NCBI RefSeq assembly: GCF_017377655.1
Contig: NZ_JAFREL010000020.1
Coordinates: forward strand, 1-64,000
DNA length: 64,000 nucleotides
Direction: 5' to 3'
Source of the DNA: Candidatus Enterococcus ferrettii
GTDB taxonomy: Bacteria; Bacillota; Bacilli; Lactobacillales; Enterococcaceae
Below the pieces are notes generated by a model, which saw only the letters and a list, made by a program, of their open reading frames with translations, was not told the origin of the DNA and did not search any database. Positions 54,191 through 63,210 of this stretch are shown here, piece after piece. Both the position numbers and the translations under genes were made by a program. Position 1 is the first letter of the stretch; each line of letters starts with the position of its first letter.

Positions 54191-54714
54191 GATTCGTTTT
54201 CTTTCTTCATTATTTTGAATTTCATCATTGGATAGTTTATCAGAACTTGAATGACGATGTTCACAATATTTGCGACAGTCGGTGCAAAGTTTCCGATATA
54301 AGGTGACAGCCGAGCGATAATATATGGCGGCAGCCATACTGAGATAAGTCCAGCTACTGTAACTGTGGCGATATACCAAGGCAATACCTTTTTCACATCC
54401 ACAGTGGCGGAAAATACTACCTTTCGTTGAACGATAAAATTAACAATTTGCGCACAGATGTAGGCAACTAGAAAACTTAGAAAGCCTCCCAAGCCTCCTT
54501 GTTCGGTTCCGTAATTAAAGATAAACCAATTAAATGGGATAGTGCTTAATCCTGAGAAAACAATCCCTGTACCAATCCATAACACTAAGAAATTGGTTAT
54601 CGTCGCTACATTACTCATAATATTGAACAAAATAAATTCATAAACATCTGGATGTTCATATTTAAAATGCTTGATAATTTGTACCAGTTTGTTGCCTGAT
54701 TGACTTTGCTTCAT
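54187..54714 (-). CDS. GtrA-family membrane protein (putative flippase)
   Basis: A 175-residue protein with four TM segments (about 25-50, 68-92, 107-130, 145-165) typical of the GtrA/GtcA family, which is thought to flip undecaprenyl-phosphate sugars across the membrane. It lies 12 bases after the GH3 gene and overlaps the GT2 gene (ATGA). The GtrA + GT2 pair is a known module for decorating teichoic acids or O-antigen-like glycans. Confidence 0.88.
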   Translation of the reverse strand: MKQSQSGNKLVQIIKHFKYEHPDVYEFILFNIMSNVATITNFLVLWIGTGIVFSGLSTIPFNWFIFNYGTEQGGLGGFLSFLVAYICAQIVNFIVQRKVVFSATVDVKKVLPWYIATVTVAGLISVWLPPYIIARLSPYIGNFAPTVANIVNIVIQVLINYPMMKFKIMKKENES

Positions 54715-54726
54715 GCGCTTCCTCCT

Positions 54727-57120
54727 CTACTTTGCTTTTTGAAGCTTACGATTTTGAAAAAATTGCTTAGTTAAACCAGCAAAGCCCTTGAAAAAGTGAC
54801 CATTTACCATAACCAGCATTTCATCAACCATGGCTAAACTAACCATTCCGTTTGTCATTTTAGCAATTGCTCTAAAAGGCATATTAGAAATAAATAGTAA
54901 ATTCAGATCCGGTTTGCCCTTTCTTTCGCTTCTTTTAAGCAGAGCACGGATAATCCGATGAACAAAACGAGCCAATGGATTCTTCGCTTGATTCATCTCG
55001 TCAATAATACTTGTCCGATTCAACAGATGCTGACCGCTGGTTTCTTCCTGAGGAACCTTTTGTCCATATAATTTCTCAAAATCAGCCAAAGTAATCTCTT
55101 CAAGTTTCGCTGCTTGATAATTTGGCAACACGACATAATCTTCAGGTTCTGTTCCTGTGATCAGTAGTTTTCCTTCTAAGCGGATATCTTTGACTGAACT
55201 CGCTAACATAATGTTGTATTCACCAGATTCTGTTTTCCAAGATCTACTCTCAACGTCATAATAGCGAAAACTCTTATCATCAAATGCGAGTTCAATCATT
55301 TTACTTTCTCCAGGCTGTAGAAATACTTTGACAAATCCCTTTAACTCCTTCGTGGGTCTCACTAAAGGTGAAGAAGACTTGCCGATATATAATTGAACAA
55401 TTTCTGAACCAGCCTGCTCACCAACATTAGTTATCACTGCCTTAACACCTGAGTTGGTAATAATTAGTTCACTGTATTGAAAACTCGAGTAGCTTAAACC
55501 ATAGCCAAAAGGATAACGAACAGCTTTTTGAGCCTTATCATAATAACGATACCCAACATACAGTCCTTCTTTGTAGTAGACGTATCGCCCCTTAGCTGGA
55601 AACTCCTTACCAAAAGGCACATCCTGGTAGGAAATTGGATACGTTTCATTGAGTTTTCCGCTAGGATTGTGATGTCCGCAGATGACTTCCAACATTGCAC
55701 TGGCCCCAGCCTCGCCACCAAGATACCCATGCAAAATACCTTGTACTTCTTTTTCCCATGAGCATTCAACAACAGAGCCGGCTGACAAAACTACTACAAT
55801 TGGTTTTTTTGCCGCTGCTAATTCTTGAATTAATGCCAGTTGGTTTTTTGGCATGTCAATCGTTGTCCGATCCATTCCTTCGCTTTCTAAAATTTCATCC
55901 AGTCCTGCATAAAGCAAAATTACATCACTCTTTTTTGCTAATTCAAGGGCTTCATTCACTAATTGGTCATTGCTTTTTCCACCGCGTTCATACCCTTTTG
56001 CAAAACCGACGACAGTCAGAGGATACTCTCCAATAACGTCTAAGGTCGTTTCCAAATTCTTTGCGTTCACTACTGATGAACCTGCCCCTTGATAGCGGGG
56101 AGTTTGAGCGAAGTCTCCAATGACAGCAACTTTTTTTTCTGAAGTCAATGGCAAGATGTTCGCTTCATTTTTCAGCATAACAATGCTCTCCATTGCTGCT
56201 TTCTTTGCTACTTCGTGATGCTTCTGCCAATCGATCGTTCCATTAGCTGATGAAAAATCAACTGCTTGAACAACCGATAAAAACTCATCTACTCGTTGAT
56301 CCAATACAGCTTCTTCAAGTTCTCCATTTTCCACTGCGTTAACCAGCTCTAAGGTACCGTTTTTACCTAAGGTCGGCATTGCTAAATGGCTGCCATTTTT
56401 GACACCAGCTGTATGATCGTTGTCCCCACCCCAGTCAGAAACAACGAAGCCTTCGAATCCCCATTCCTCCTTCAAAAGGTCTCTAAGCAGGTAAGAATCT
56501 TCATTGGCATAGTTCCCATTTACTAAGTTGTAGGCAGACATAATCGATTTAGGCTGACCTTCTTTTACAGCGATTTCAAAATTGGTTGTGTAGATTTCTC
56601 TCAACGTTCGTTCATCCACAATCGAATCCGAAGCCATCCGCCGGTATTCCTGGCTGTTAACTGCAAAATGTTTTGGGCTTGCGATTGTTCCATTAGCTTG
56701 AATCCCTCTAATGCTTGATGCAGCAAGTTTTCCGGCTAAATAAGGATCTTCACTATAGTATTCAAAGTTTCTGCCGCATTTGGGGTTTCGCTTAATATTT
56801 AATCCAGGTCCCAGAACGACATTGACATCTAGAGCCTTCGCTTCTTCACCGATACATGTACCTACTTGATAAACTAAATCTTCATCCCAGCTGTTGGCCA
56901 AGGTGGCTGCTGTTGGAAAACACGTGGCAGGCAGACTTGCATTTAACCCTAGATGATCCGCTTCACCGACTTGTTTTCTCAAGCCATGAGGACCATCAGA
57001 CATGAATATTGCTGGTATCTTCTCTGGAATATCTTGGGATTCCCACGTATTCTTGCCTGACATTAGCGAAGCTTTTTGCTCTAACGTGAGCTTTTCAATA
57101 ATTTTTTTATTCTTCAGCAT
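54727..57120 (-). CDS. GH3 beta-glucosidase-like enzyme
   Basis: A 797-residue glycosidase with the usual GH3 order: barrel (about 1-290), alpha/beta sandwich (about 300-520) and fibronectin III-like domain (about 560-640), then a C-terminal extension of about 130 residues. Typical residues are MSDGPHGLR, GRNFEYYSEDPYL, SPKHFAVNSQE and FVVSDWGGD with the nucleophile Asp at about 229. There is no signal peptide, so it should act in the cytoplasm. The ATG at 57120 is preceded by AAGGTGAG; a GTG at 57129 is possible. It is the first gene of an operon with GtrA and GT2, behind the LytTR-type operator. Confidence 0.9.
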   Translation of the reverse strand: MLKNKKIIEKLTLEQKASLMSGKNTWESQDIPEKIPAIFMSDGPHGLRKQVGEADHLGLNASLPATCFPTAATLANSWDEDLVYQVGTCIGEEAKALDVNVVLGPGLNIKRNPKCGRNFEYYSEDPYLAGKLAASSIRGIQANGTIASPKHFAVNSQEYRRMASDSIVDERTLREIYTTNFEIAVKEGQPKSIMSAYNLVNGNYANEDSYLLRDLLKEEWGFEGFVVSDWGGDNDHTAGVKNGSHLAMPTLGKNGTLELVNAVENGELEEAVLDQRVDEFLSVVQAVDFSSANGTIDWQKHHEVAKKAAMESIVMLKNEANILPLTSEKKVAVIGDFAQTPRYQGAGSSVVNAKNLETTLDVIGEYPLTVVGFAKGYERGGKSNDQLVNEALELAKKSDVILLYAGLDEILESEGMDRTTIDMPKNQLALIQELAAAKKPIVVVLSAGSVVECSWEKEVQGILHGYLGGEAGASAMLEVICGHHNPSGKLNETYPISYQDVPFGKEFPAKGRYVYYKEGLYVGYRYYDKAQKAVRYPFGYGLSYSSFQYSELIITNSGVKAVITNVGEQAGSEIVQLYIGKSSSPLVRPTKELKGFVKVFLQPGESKMIELAFDDKSFRYYDVESRSWKTESGEYNIMLASSVKDIRLEGKLLITGTEPEDYVVLPNYQAAKLEEITLADFEKLYGQKVPQEETSGQHLLNRTSIIDEMNQAKNPLARFVHRIIRALLKRSERKGKPDLNLLFISNMPFRAIAKMTNGMVSLAMVDEMLVMVNGHFFKGFAGLTKQFFQNRKLQKAK

Positions 57121-57152
57121 CTTACTCACCTTTTTTCAATTTATGAAATCAA

Positions 57153-57218
57153 TTTATCATCAAAGTAAACGGTAACAAACAGTTCATTCATACTTTGACA
57201 ATTTTTATTCATAACCTG
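57153..57218 (-). promoter_or_regulatory. LytTR-type operator, cre-like site and -10 of the GH3-GtrA-GT2 operon
   Basis: ATTCATA occurs at 57186-57192 and 57207-57213 with a 21-bp period, inside 57180-57218, which closely matches the sequence at 53097-53135. A GATAAA -10 (minus strand, 57153-57158) lies 27 bases from the proximal repeat. Between them AGTAAACGGTAACA (57164-57177) matches the cre consensus at 13 of 14 positions, suggesting activation by the LytTR regulator and repression by CcpA. Confidence 0.75.
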
Positions 57219-57258
57219 TTTTTTCAAAGCCTAAAACGATGGGTTCACAAAAACAACC

Positions 57259-57286
57259 TTGCTTTAGAATCAACATTAATTATAAT
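57259..57286 (+). promoter_or_regulatory. Promoter of the LytTR two-component operon
   Basis: TTGCTT (57259-57264), 16 bases and TATAAT (57281-57286), about 40 bases before the response-regulator ATG. Confidence 0.65.
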
Positions 57287-57326
57287 AAATGAGAGTAGAT
57301 TGAATTTTTTGGGGAGGTTCGTTCTT

Positions 57327-58034
57327 ATGAAAATTGCCATCGTAGAAGATGACATTCAGCAACAGAATTGCTTTATATCGCTGGTTAATCGATACACAGC
57401 TGAAAACAGCTTGCCAGTTAGTATCACATCTTTTAATGACGGAATTGATATTGTTGAAAAATATAAGGGGGATTTTGATGTTATTTATTTTGATGTAGAA
57501 ATGCCAATAATGGATGGTATGACTTCCGCTAAAAAAATTCGAGCAATGGATCCTAATGTCATCATCGTATTTCTGACAAATTATGTACAATTTGCCATTG
57601 ATGGTTACGCAGTGAATGCGGATGACTTTTTATTAAAACCCTTAACTTATTTTAATTTCAGTGAACATTTCAAAAAAATAGTCAAAAAATTATCGAATAC
57701 TACCGATCAGACCATAACTATTAAAACAAATTCTGGTATTCGAAAAATTTTGCTAGAGGATTTAATATATGTGGAATGTGAGGGGCACTATTTATATTTT
57801 TACACCAATGATCAAGTCTATTCCTTTCTTGGCTCCATGAAGAATATTGAAAGCGAATTAAAACCGAAACATTTCTTCCGTTGTAATAATTGTTATTTAG
57901 TCAATTTAAAGCATGTCAAAGCGGTTGATGGAAGTACTGTCCATGTCGGCAGGTTTGATTTGCGGATCAGCCGCCCTCGAAAGAAGGATTTCATGGCTGC
58001 TTTAACGAATTATTTGGGAAGTGGGGGAGTCTAG
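57327..58034 (+). CDS. LytTR-family response regulator
   Basis: A 235-residue regulator with a receiver domain (about 1-120; acidic pair in IVEDD, phospho-acceptor Asp56 in IYFDVEMP, Lys in LLKPL). A C-terminal LytTR DNA-binding domain follows (about 135-230, IYVECEGHYLYFYT, FFRCNNCYLVNLKHV). GGGGAGG lies nine bases before the ATG at 57327; a long open extension to 57195 is not supported. Its kinase starts directly after its stop. The divergent GH3 operon and the second GH3 gene both carry paired repeats suited to LytTR binding. Confidence 0.93.
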   Translation: MKIAIVEDDIQQQNCFISLVNRYTAENSLPVSITSFNDGIDIVEKYKGDFDVIYFDVEMPIMDGMTSAKKIRAMDPNVIIVFLTNYVQFAIDGYAVNADDFLLKPLTYFNFSEHFKKIVKKLSNTTDQTITIKTNSGIRKILLEDLIYVECEGHYLYFYTNDQVYSFLGSMKNIESELKPKHFFRCNNCYLVNLKHVKAVDGSTVHVGRFDLRISRPRKKDFMAALTNYLGSGGV

Positions 58035-59339
58035 TTGAACGAACTGCTGCCGAATATTCCTCGTTTTTACACAGCCCTCGCTGAGTGGATCGCTTGCATA
58101 TTTGTGATACTTCAATTTGATAAACAAACCTGGAAAAGCAGCGCATTGATTGTTCTGCCGTTCATGGGAATTGGTCAAATTATCTTACAGTTATTGGTCG
58201 GCACTTGGCCGTTGCTGTTTTGGATCCCTGGAATGATTTTAAATGTATTGTGGATGCTTTTGACTCTCTATCTTGCTGTGGACATTTCACAATTCAGCTA
58301 TCTTTATAATTTGTGCAAAGCCTTCATCTTTGCTGAATTTATCGCCTCTGTCTCTTGGCAGTTGTTTTGCGTTCTCTTTTTGAGGTCAACGAAGCATTTT
58401 GCTGTTCCGTTAGTATTTATGCTTATGATGTACATAATTTTTTCCTTGCTCTATTACATCTTTGAAAAACGCAGTCCTCACCAGGTTGTCTTAAAGAATA
58501 TTAAAAAAAGAGAGGTTGTTATCGCAGCTCTTTCCGCAATTATCATCTTTACTGTAAGCAATATGGGGTTTATGTTTTCACAAACATTTTTAGTTGCTGG
58601 TGATGGTCAGTCCATTTTCATCTTTCGGACCTTCATTAACTTATGTGGATTACTGATTCTCTATATTCAGGAAGGAATGCGATATGACATCTATTTACGA
58701 AGCGAGCTTTCCTCCATTAACAATGTCCTGCAGTCGCAATATGAACAATACGAAGCGTTTAAAGAGAGTAATGCTTTGGTCAGTCAGAAATTTCATGATC
58801 TAAAACATCAGCTGGATATTATTGAAATGGAATCAGAGCCTGCTAAGAGAAAAGAATATGTTAATCAATTAAAAAAAGACATCACTCAATACCAAGCTAC
58901 CGTAAAAACGGGAAATGCTATCATGGATGTCATCTTAACTCGAAAAAACAGCTTTTGCATTCAAAACAAAATTACCTTTACTTGTATCGTAGATGGAAAA
59001 TTAATGGATTTTATCGAAGTTATGGATCTATGCAGCTTACTGGGGAATGCTTTAGACAACGCAATTGAATCCACCTTAAAAAATAGTGATACCGACAAAC
59101 GATTGATCAACCTGCGAGTGGAAAAAAAGGCTGGCTTCGTGCTGTTTTTACTAAACAATTACAGTGAAGATCGGTTGTCTTTCGAAGATGGCCTGCCCCA
59201 AACAACAAAGGATGATAAAGAGTCCCACGGATATGGCTTGAAGAGTATTTCCTATATCGTTAATAAATACGATGGAACAATGACCATTAGCCATGAAAAC
59301 AATTGGTTCTCCTTGAAAGTATTGTTACCAATCTCCTAA
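58035..59339 (+). CDS. GHKL sensor histidine kinase of the LytTR system
   Basis: A 434-residue kinase of the AgrC/ComD-like class with six N-terminal TM segments (about 1-215) as sensor. The dimerisation helix follows (about 250, KFHDLKHQLD with the phospho-accepting His), then a GHKL ATPase domain (N-box LLGNALDNAIES, GYGLKSISYIV). The start is TTG 58035, directly after the regulator's stop, with GGGGAG five bases ahead. Kinases of this class often sense peptides or envelope signals. No pheromone precursor gene is visible nearby. Confidence 0.92.
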   Translation: MNELLPNIPRFYTALAEWIACIFVILQFDKQTWKSSALIVLPFMGIGQIILQLLVGTWPLLFWIPGMILNVLWMLLTLYLAVDISQFSYLYNLCKAFIFAEFIASVSWQLFCVLFLRSTKHFAVPLVFMLMMYIIFSLLYYIFEKRSPHQVVLKNIKKREVVIAALSAIIIFTVSNMGFMFSQTFLVAGDGQSIFIFRTFINLCGLLILYIQEGMRYDIYLRSELSSINNVLQSQYEQYEAFKESNALVSQKFHDLKHQLDIIEMESEPAKRKEYVNQLKKDITQYQATVKTGNAIMDVILTRKNSFCIQNKITFTCIVDGKLMDFIEVMDLCSLLGNALDNAIESTLKNSDTDKRLINLRVEKKAGFVLFLLNNYSEDRLSFEDGLPQTTKDDKESHGYGLKSISYIVNKYDGTMTISHENNWFSLKVLLPIS

Positions 59340-59384
59340 TAATAAGAGCAGTCAGCAGGAAAAATCTGCTGACTGCTCTTATTA
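59340..59384. terminator. Bidirectional terminator between kinase and glf
   Basis: A perfect 19-bp stem (59340-59358 with 59366-59384) around a seven-base loop lies between the convergent genes. Confidence 0.88.
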
Positions 59385-59395
59385 ATGCATTTCTT

Positions 59396-60496
59396 TTAGG
59401 ACTCTTTCGAGGCAAGGCTGAGTGCTTCATCAATTACCTGATGCATATCAAAATAGCGGTACATCCCCAAACGTCCGCCAAAAATCACCTGTTCATCCTG
59501 ATCTGCTAATCGTTCGTAGCGTTGATAAGTTTGCTGATTTTTGTCATTGTTCACAGGATAATAGGGTTCATAGCCTTTTTTCCAAGTTTTTGGATACTCC
59601 TTGGTAATAATCGTTCGTTCCTGTGTGCCAAACTCAAAATGTTTATGCTCAATGATACGGGTGTATGGTACTGTCTTATCAATATAATTCACTACAGCGT
59701 TCCCCTGAAAATTGTCTGTTTCCAGTATTTCATGTTCAAAAGTTAGAGAACGATACTCTAGTTCCCCATAACAATAATTGTAATACTCATCAATCATGCC
59801 TGTATAAATAATCTTTTCGTAACCTGCCAACCATTTTTCTTTGTTTTCCATAAAGTCGGTACTTAGGTGCAGTTGGATATTCGGATGATCCAGCATTTTT
59901 TCAACAATCTGAGTATATCCACCTATAGGAATTCCTTGATACAAATCATTGAAATAATTATTGTCGAAGGTCAAACGCACAGGAAGGCGCCGAATAATAA
60001 AAGCGGGCAGCTCTGAACAGGGTTTCCCCCATTGTTTTTCCGTATATTCCTTAATCAAGGTTTCATATATGTCGCTGCCAACCAACGAAATAGCCTGTTC
60101 CTCAAGGTTTTCCGGCTCCTTGTTATGAGGAAGGCGACTTTGCTGAGCAATTTTTTCTTTTACTTCCTTTGGTGTTTTTAATCCCCATAAAGCATAGAAG
60201 GTGTTCATATTGAAGGGGAGATTGTACAGCTTACCTTTGCTCAATGCAACGGGTGCATTGGTAAATCGATTAAATTCTGCGTACTGATTAACGAACTCCC
60301 AAATTCTTTTATTGGATGTATGGAAGATATGCGCGCCATATTGATGAACCTGCACACCCTCTGTTTCCTTGGTGTAAATATTTCCAGCAATATGTTCGCG
60401 CTTTTCCAGCACGGTTATCTTGTGACCCTTGGCTGCCATTTGACTGGCAAAAACCGCACCGAACAAACCGCTGCCAACGACTAAATAATGTGTCAT
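59396..60496 (-). CDS. glf: UDP-galactopyranose mutase
   Basis: A 366-residue FAD enzyme that interconverts UDP-galactopyranose and UDP-galactofuranose for galactofuranose-containing surface polymers. The N-terminal FAD motif VVGSGLFGAVFASQMA is followed by QYGAHIFHTSNKRIWEFVN and GGYTQIVEKML, and ends with RYFDMHQVI, typical of bacterial Glf. GGAGG lies seven to eight bases ahead of the ATG at 60496. It is a single gene, convergent with the LytTR kinase, and may feed surface glycans handled by the neighbouring cluster. Confidence 0.95.
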   Translation of the reverse strand: MTHYLVVGSGLFGAVFASQMAAKGHKITVLEKREHIAGNIYTKETEGVQVHQYGAHIFHTSNKRIWEFVNQYAEFNRFTNAPVALSKGKLYNLPFNMNTFYALWGLKTPKEVKEKIAQQSRLPHNKEPENLEEQAISLVGSDIYETLIKEYTEKQWGKPCSELPAFIIRRLPVRLTFDNNYFNDLYQGIPIGGYTQIVEKMLDHPNIQLHLSTDFMENKEKWLAGYEKIIYTGMIDEYYNYCYGELEYRSLTFEHEILETDNFQGNAVVNYIDKTVPYTRIIEHKHFEFGTQERTIITKEYPKTWKKGYEPYYPVNNDKNQQTYQRYERLADQDEQVIFGGRLGMYRYFDMHQVIDEALSLASKES

Positions 60497-60563
60497 CACT
60501 TTTCCTCCCCAAATCATAATCACTAAACAACCTATCACAATTCAGGGTGATTTTCTATAGTTT

Positions 60564-62027
60564 TTATCCAAAGTGATGATTGATGTACAACTGCACACGT
60601 TGCATGGATTTTTTTGTGGGGAAAATTTCCCAATAGAGAATTTTATCCGAATCAAAGTTCATGTTTTCATAAATTCGGTCGGCAATTACCAAGCAAGTGT
60701 CCTTTCCAACCGTATTGGTGACCACTAATTCGACCGCCAATTGCTGAGTTAAATTACGCTTGATAACTTCTATGTACTCATCTCCGAAAACCGAAAGAAT
60801 ACACACGGAAATCTGCTGGTTTTCTCTTTCCACTTCAATATACTGACTAATCAAAAATTTATAGCTCATCAACAAAAAAGTCTTATTCTTTAGCAGCGAG
60901 GGTTCTTTAGCTGCCAACTCATCAAACATCTGCTGAACCTTATAATCAAAACTCGAATTGGTGAATAAAGCAGCACTGAGATCCATTTCCATCAATACTC
61001 CTGCACCATGAAAGGTTAGAGCCTTGACATGCTTGTGCACCAGATTAGCATACAGCAAACCGTAATCCTTGGCTGATGGATAAACTGAGAACTGTTTATA
61101 AAACTCTGATAACCATTGATTTGTCAGAGTTCCAGCACGCAGCTGATGTGTTTGACAATAAAAAAGCATGTCGCCAATATTGTTATTATCAGAAAGATGA
61201 TATTCCTGAGAAAAAAGGAATAGGTAAGCATAAGCCAGTTCTGCTTTGATTTGCGTTTGGTCATTTATCCGGAAAAACAATTGGAATAACGGTTTGATTT
61301 TTTTGTATAATTGCTGAAAATGCCAACTGTCCTGCAGCATTTCATGCTCTAAAATGACTGGGTCGACGTAATTCTTTTGCATAATTCTAGTAATGATTAC
61401 ACCTAAATCATTGGCTACCTTCTGCTTTTCTACGATTCCCAGTTGCCGACCGCGAACCTTTTCTACATATTTGATGGAGCGTTCAATAATTTTTTTGTTC
61501 ACCTTGGGAAATGGCCAAGAGACCCCACTGCTGGAATGCCAGAAAAATTCTGAGTAGAAGAATCGAATTTGATGCTCGCTGCCATAAAGCTGGCCGCTGC
61601 TATTCGTACTGAAGTTCAAATCGAAGGCTTGAAGCGTCGGATTTAATGCTTGTATTTTTTTGTAAAGCGAATTATAAGAAATGAATTGTCTCTCTGCGAA
61701 ATCCTTTAAACGAATTTCGCCATTGTGAAAGAGCACCACCATCGCCTGATACTGAACACTTTCATCTAAATAATTCAACAGAATACGATGGAGAGAAAAA
61801 TTCTCCTTTGCCTGTAAGTAAACATCGGCACGTTCTTTGATTATAGCCGGTTCTTTTAGCTGCCAGTCATTAAAATCTTCTTGAATGGATTCAATCGAAT
61901 GCAGGACAGTTCCCCTAGCTACTTGCAACAATTGGCTCAATTCATCAATCGTAACCTTTTCTCTATCATTTAACAGCGTCAATATCGCTACTTTCCGCCT
62001 AACACTTACATCTAAAAACTTTTTCAA
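60564..62027 (-). CDS. Mga-family transcription regulator
   Basis: A 487-residue stand-alone regulator. It has an N-terminal helix-turn-helix (about 10-60, RKVAILTLLNDREKVTIDELSQLLQVARGTVL in two halves), a second Mga HTH (about 90-130) and a long helical, PRD-like middle. The C-terminus is EIIB-like. This is the layout of Mga/AtxA/MafR virulence-type regulators. The start is TTG 62027 with AAGGAG seven bases ahead. An exact 16-bp palindrome lies upstream. The target genes are unknown; glf follows on the same strand 67 bases later. Confidence 0.85.
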   Translation of the reverse strand: MKKFLDVSVRRKVAILTLLNDREKVTIDELSQLLQVARGTVLHSIESIQEDFNDWQLKEPAIIKERADVYLQAKENFSLHRILLNYLDESVQYQAMVVLFHNGEIRLKDFAERQFISYNSLYKKIQALNPTLQAFDLNFSTNSSGQLYGSEHQIRFFYSEFFWHSSSGVSWPFPKVNKKIIERSIKYVEKVRGRQLGIVEKQKVANDLGVIITRIMQKNYVDPVILEHEMLQDSWHFQQLYKKIKPLFQLFFRINDQTQIKAELAYAYLFLFSQEYHLSDNNNIGDMLFYCQTHQLRAGTLTNQWLSEFYKQFSVYPSAKDYGLLYANLVHKHVKALTFHGAGVLMEMDLSAALFTNSSFDYKVQQMFDELAAKEPSLLKNKTFLLMSYKFLISQYIEVERENQQISVCILSVFGDEYIEVIKRNLTQQLAVELVVTNTVGKDTCLVIADRIYENMNFDSDKILYWEIFPTKKSMQRVQLYINHHFG

Positions 62028-62098
62028 TTTTTAACTCCTTTCCATTCGTTCAGGTTGTTAAGGCCTTAGTATAGAGAACAACGCATCAATCCAAAAAT

Positions 62099-62114
62099 TA
62101 TAACGATCGTTATA
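62099..62114. promoter_or_regulatory. Perfect 16-bp palindrome, putative operator
   Basis: TATAACGATCGTTATA is exactly self-complementary. It lies about 70 bases before the Mga-type start and just upstream of where the -35 would be, a position suited to an activator or autoregulator. Confidence 0.55.
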
Positions 62115-62429
62115 TTTCAATATTTAGAAAAAATATAGGTTTATCTGATAAAAAGATAAAATAATAGCAAAAATGATAGGGGTCCCACTATTTTTTCATA
62201 ATTGTGGAGAAACATTCTTATCTATTAACTACAGTAATCACCTTTCTCTCTTTCTTAAGACTAGTCGAAAATCATTTTTAGTCAATCCACAGAAAATCGC
62301 TTTGAAGGAAAATGAATGAGTGGATTTTGCTTAGCAGCAGCTTCTTTATTCTTTCAATCTCTTTACTTTTATTTATTTAAAAGTTATTTTACAAAAAAAT
62401 ATGAGTAGATTTTTATTGAGATAAAAAAA

Positions 62430-62450
62430 CGACTGGATCATCTCCAGCCG
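62430..62450 (-). terminator. Terminator of the ABC exporter
   Basis: On the minus strand CGGCTGG and CCAGTCG pair (one G-T) around seven bases, followed by seven T residues. Confidence 0.75.
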
Positions 62451-62463
62451 CTTTCCTGCTTAA

Positions 62464-63210
62464 CTATTCTTGTTCAAATCCGTTTTTGCGATAATTTAAA
62501 ACGAACAATACTGAAATGATCAGCAGCTCACCAATTAAGACCAGCCAGCTTTGAGAGGTCAATCCTTGATTGGTCCCTTCAGCAAAGGCTGAAACTAAGT
62601 TCCCTACAATTCCAGTATATAAAAATCCGCTAATCTTCTGAAAATTCTCAGCGACATTACCAAAAACCGGAACCATCATTAACACTAGTACAAAAATCGT
62701 ACAAATGTTGCTGGAGGACATTTGATTTTTAGCAAACAATCCGATCAGCATACCTAATACACAGCTGGTTAACCCAGCAATAGCTGTCACCAGTAAATAA
62801 AGGCCTACATTAACTTCCCTTAAATTTATACCGCTCAGCAGCAGCACCAAAAGATTTATCAGAAAAGAGACTACAAAGGATGGCAGTACAGAACTGATAA
62901 AATATTCTGCTCCATTAACAGAAGAGGTCATCAGTGTCCGCAGAGTGTTTTTTTCCTTATCCTTAGCCAGCATCGTTGCCGGCATCATCATGGAAACACT
63001 GGTTAAATTCATTAGCAGACCGAGATTCAATACCAGCGCAATCATAAACGGCGGCATCGCGGCTCCCTCTAAAATATTTTGATAGACAAAGCGCATAATT
63101 AAGGTTAATAAAGGAACCATACTGCTTGTGATAAGAAAGGTTTTGTTGCGGAACAGCTCCTTAAATTTGAAACGAGTTAATACCCTAATTTTTTTAATGG
63201 ACAACCTCAT
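62464..63210 (-). CDS. ABC-2 type exporter permease
   Basis: A 248-residue membrane protein with six TM segments and the N-terminal RFKFKELFRNKTFLITS segment common to ABC-2 permeases (NatB/YhaP-like). The conserved loop KDKEKNTLRTLMTSSVNGAEYFISS is typical. Its ATG overlaps the ATPase stop, so the pair is translationally coupled. It should form an exporter with the ATPase; the cargo (ion, lipid or peptide) is unknown. Confidence 0.88.
   Translation of the reverse strand: MRLSIKKIRVLTRFKFKELFRNKTFLITSSMVPLLTLIMRFVYQNILEGAAMPPFMIALVLNLGLLMNLTSVSMMMPATMLAKDKEKNTLRTLMTSSVNGAEYFISSVLPSFVVSFLINLLVLLLSGINLREVNVGLYLLVTAIAGLTSCVLGMLIGLFAKNQMSSSNICTIFVLVLMMVPVFGNVAENFQKISGFLYTGIVGNLVSAFAEGTNQGLTSQSWLVLIGELLIISVLFVLNYRKNGFEQE

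Larger units (their letters stand above)
62028..62463. other. Intergenic region upstream of the Mga-type gene
   Basis: It contains a -10-like TATACT (minus strand, 62068-62073), the 16-bp palindrome at 62099-62114 and the ABC exporter terminator (62430-62450). The part between is AT-rich without a visible gene. Confidence 0.55.

Noticed and set aside
44378..62306. 16-base sequence AGAAAATCGCTTTGAA occurring twice (near 44378 and 62288)
   Set aside because: Only two copies, at unrelated places and without symmetry; could be chance in AT-rich intergenic DNA.
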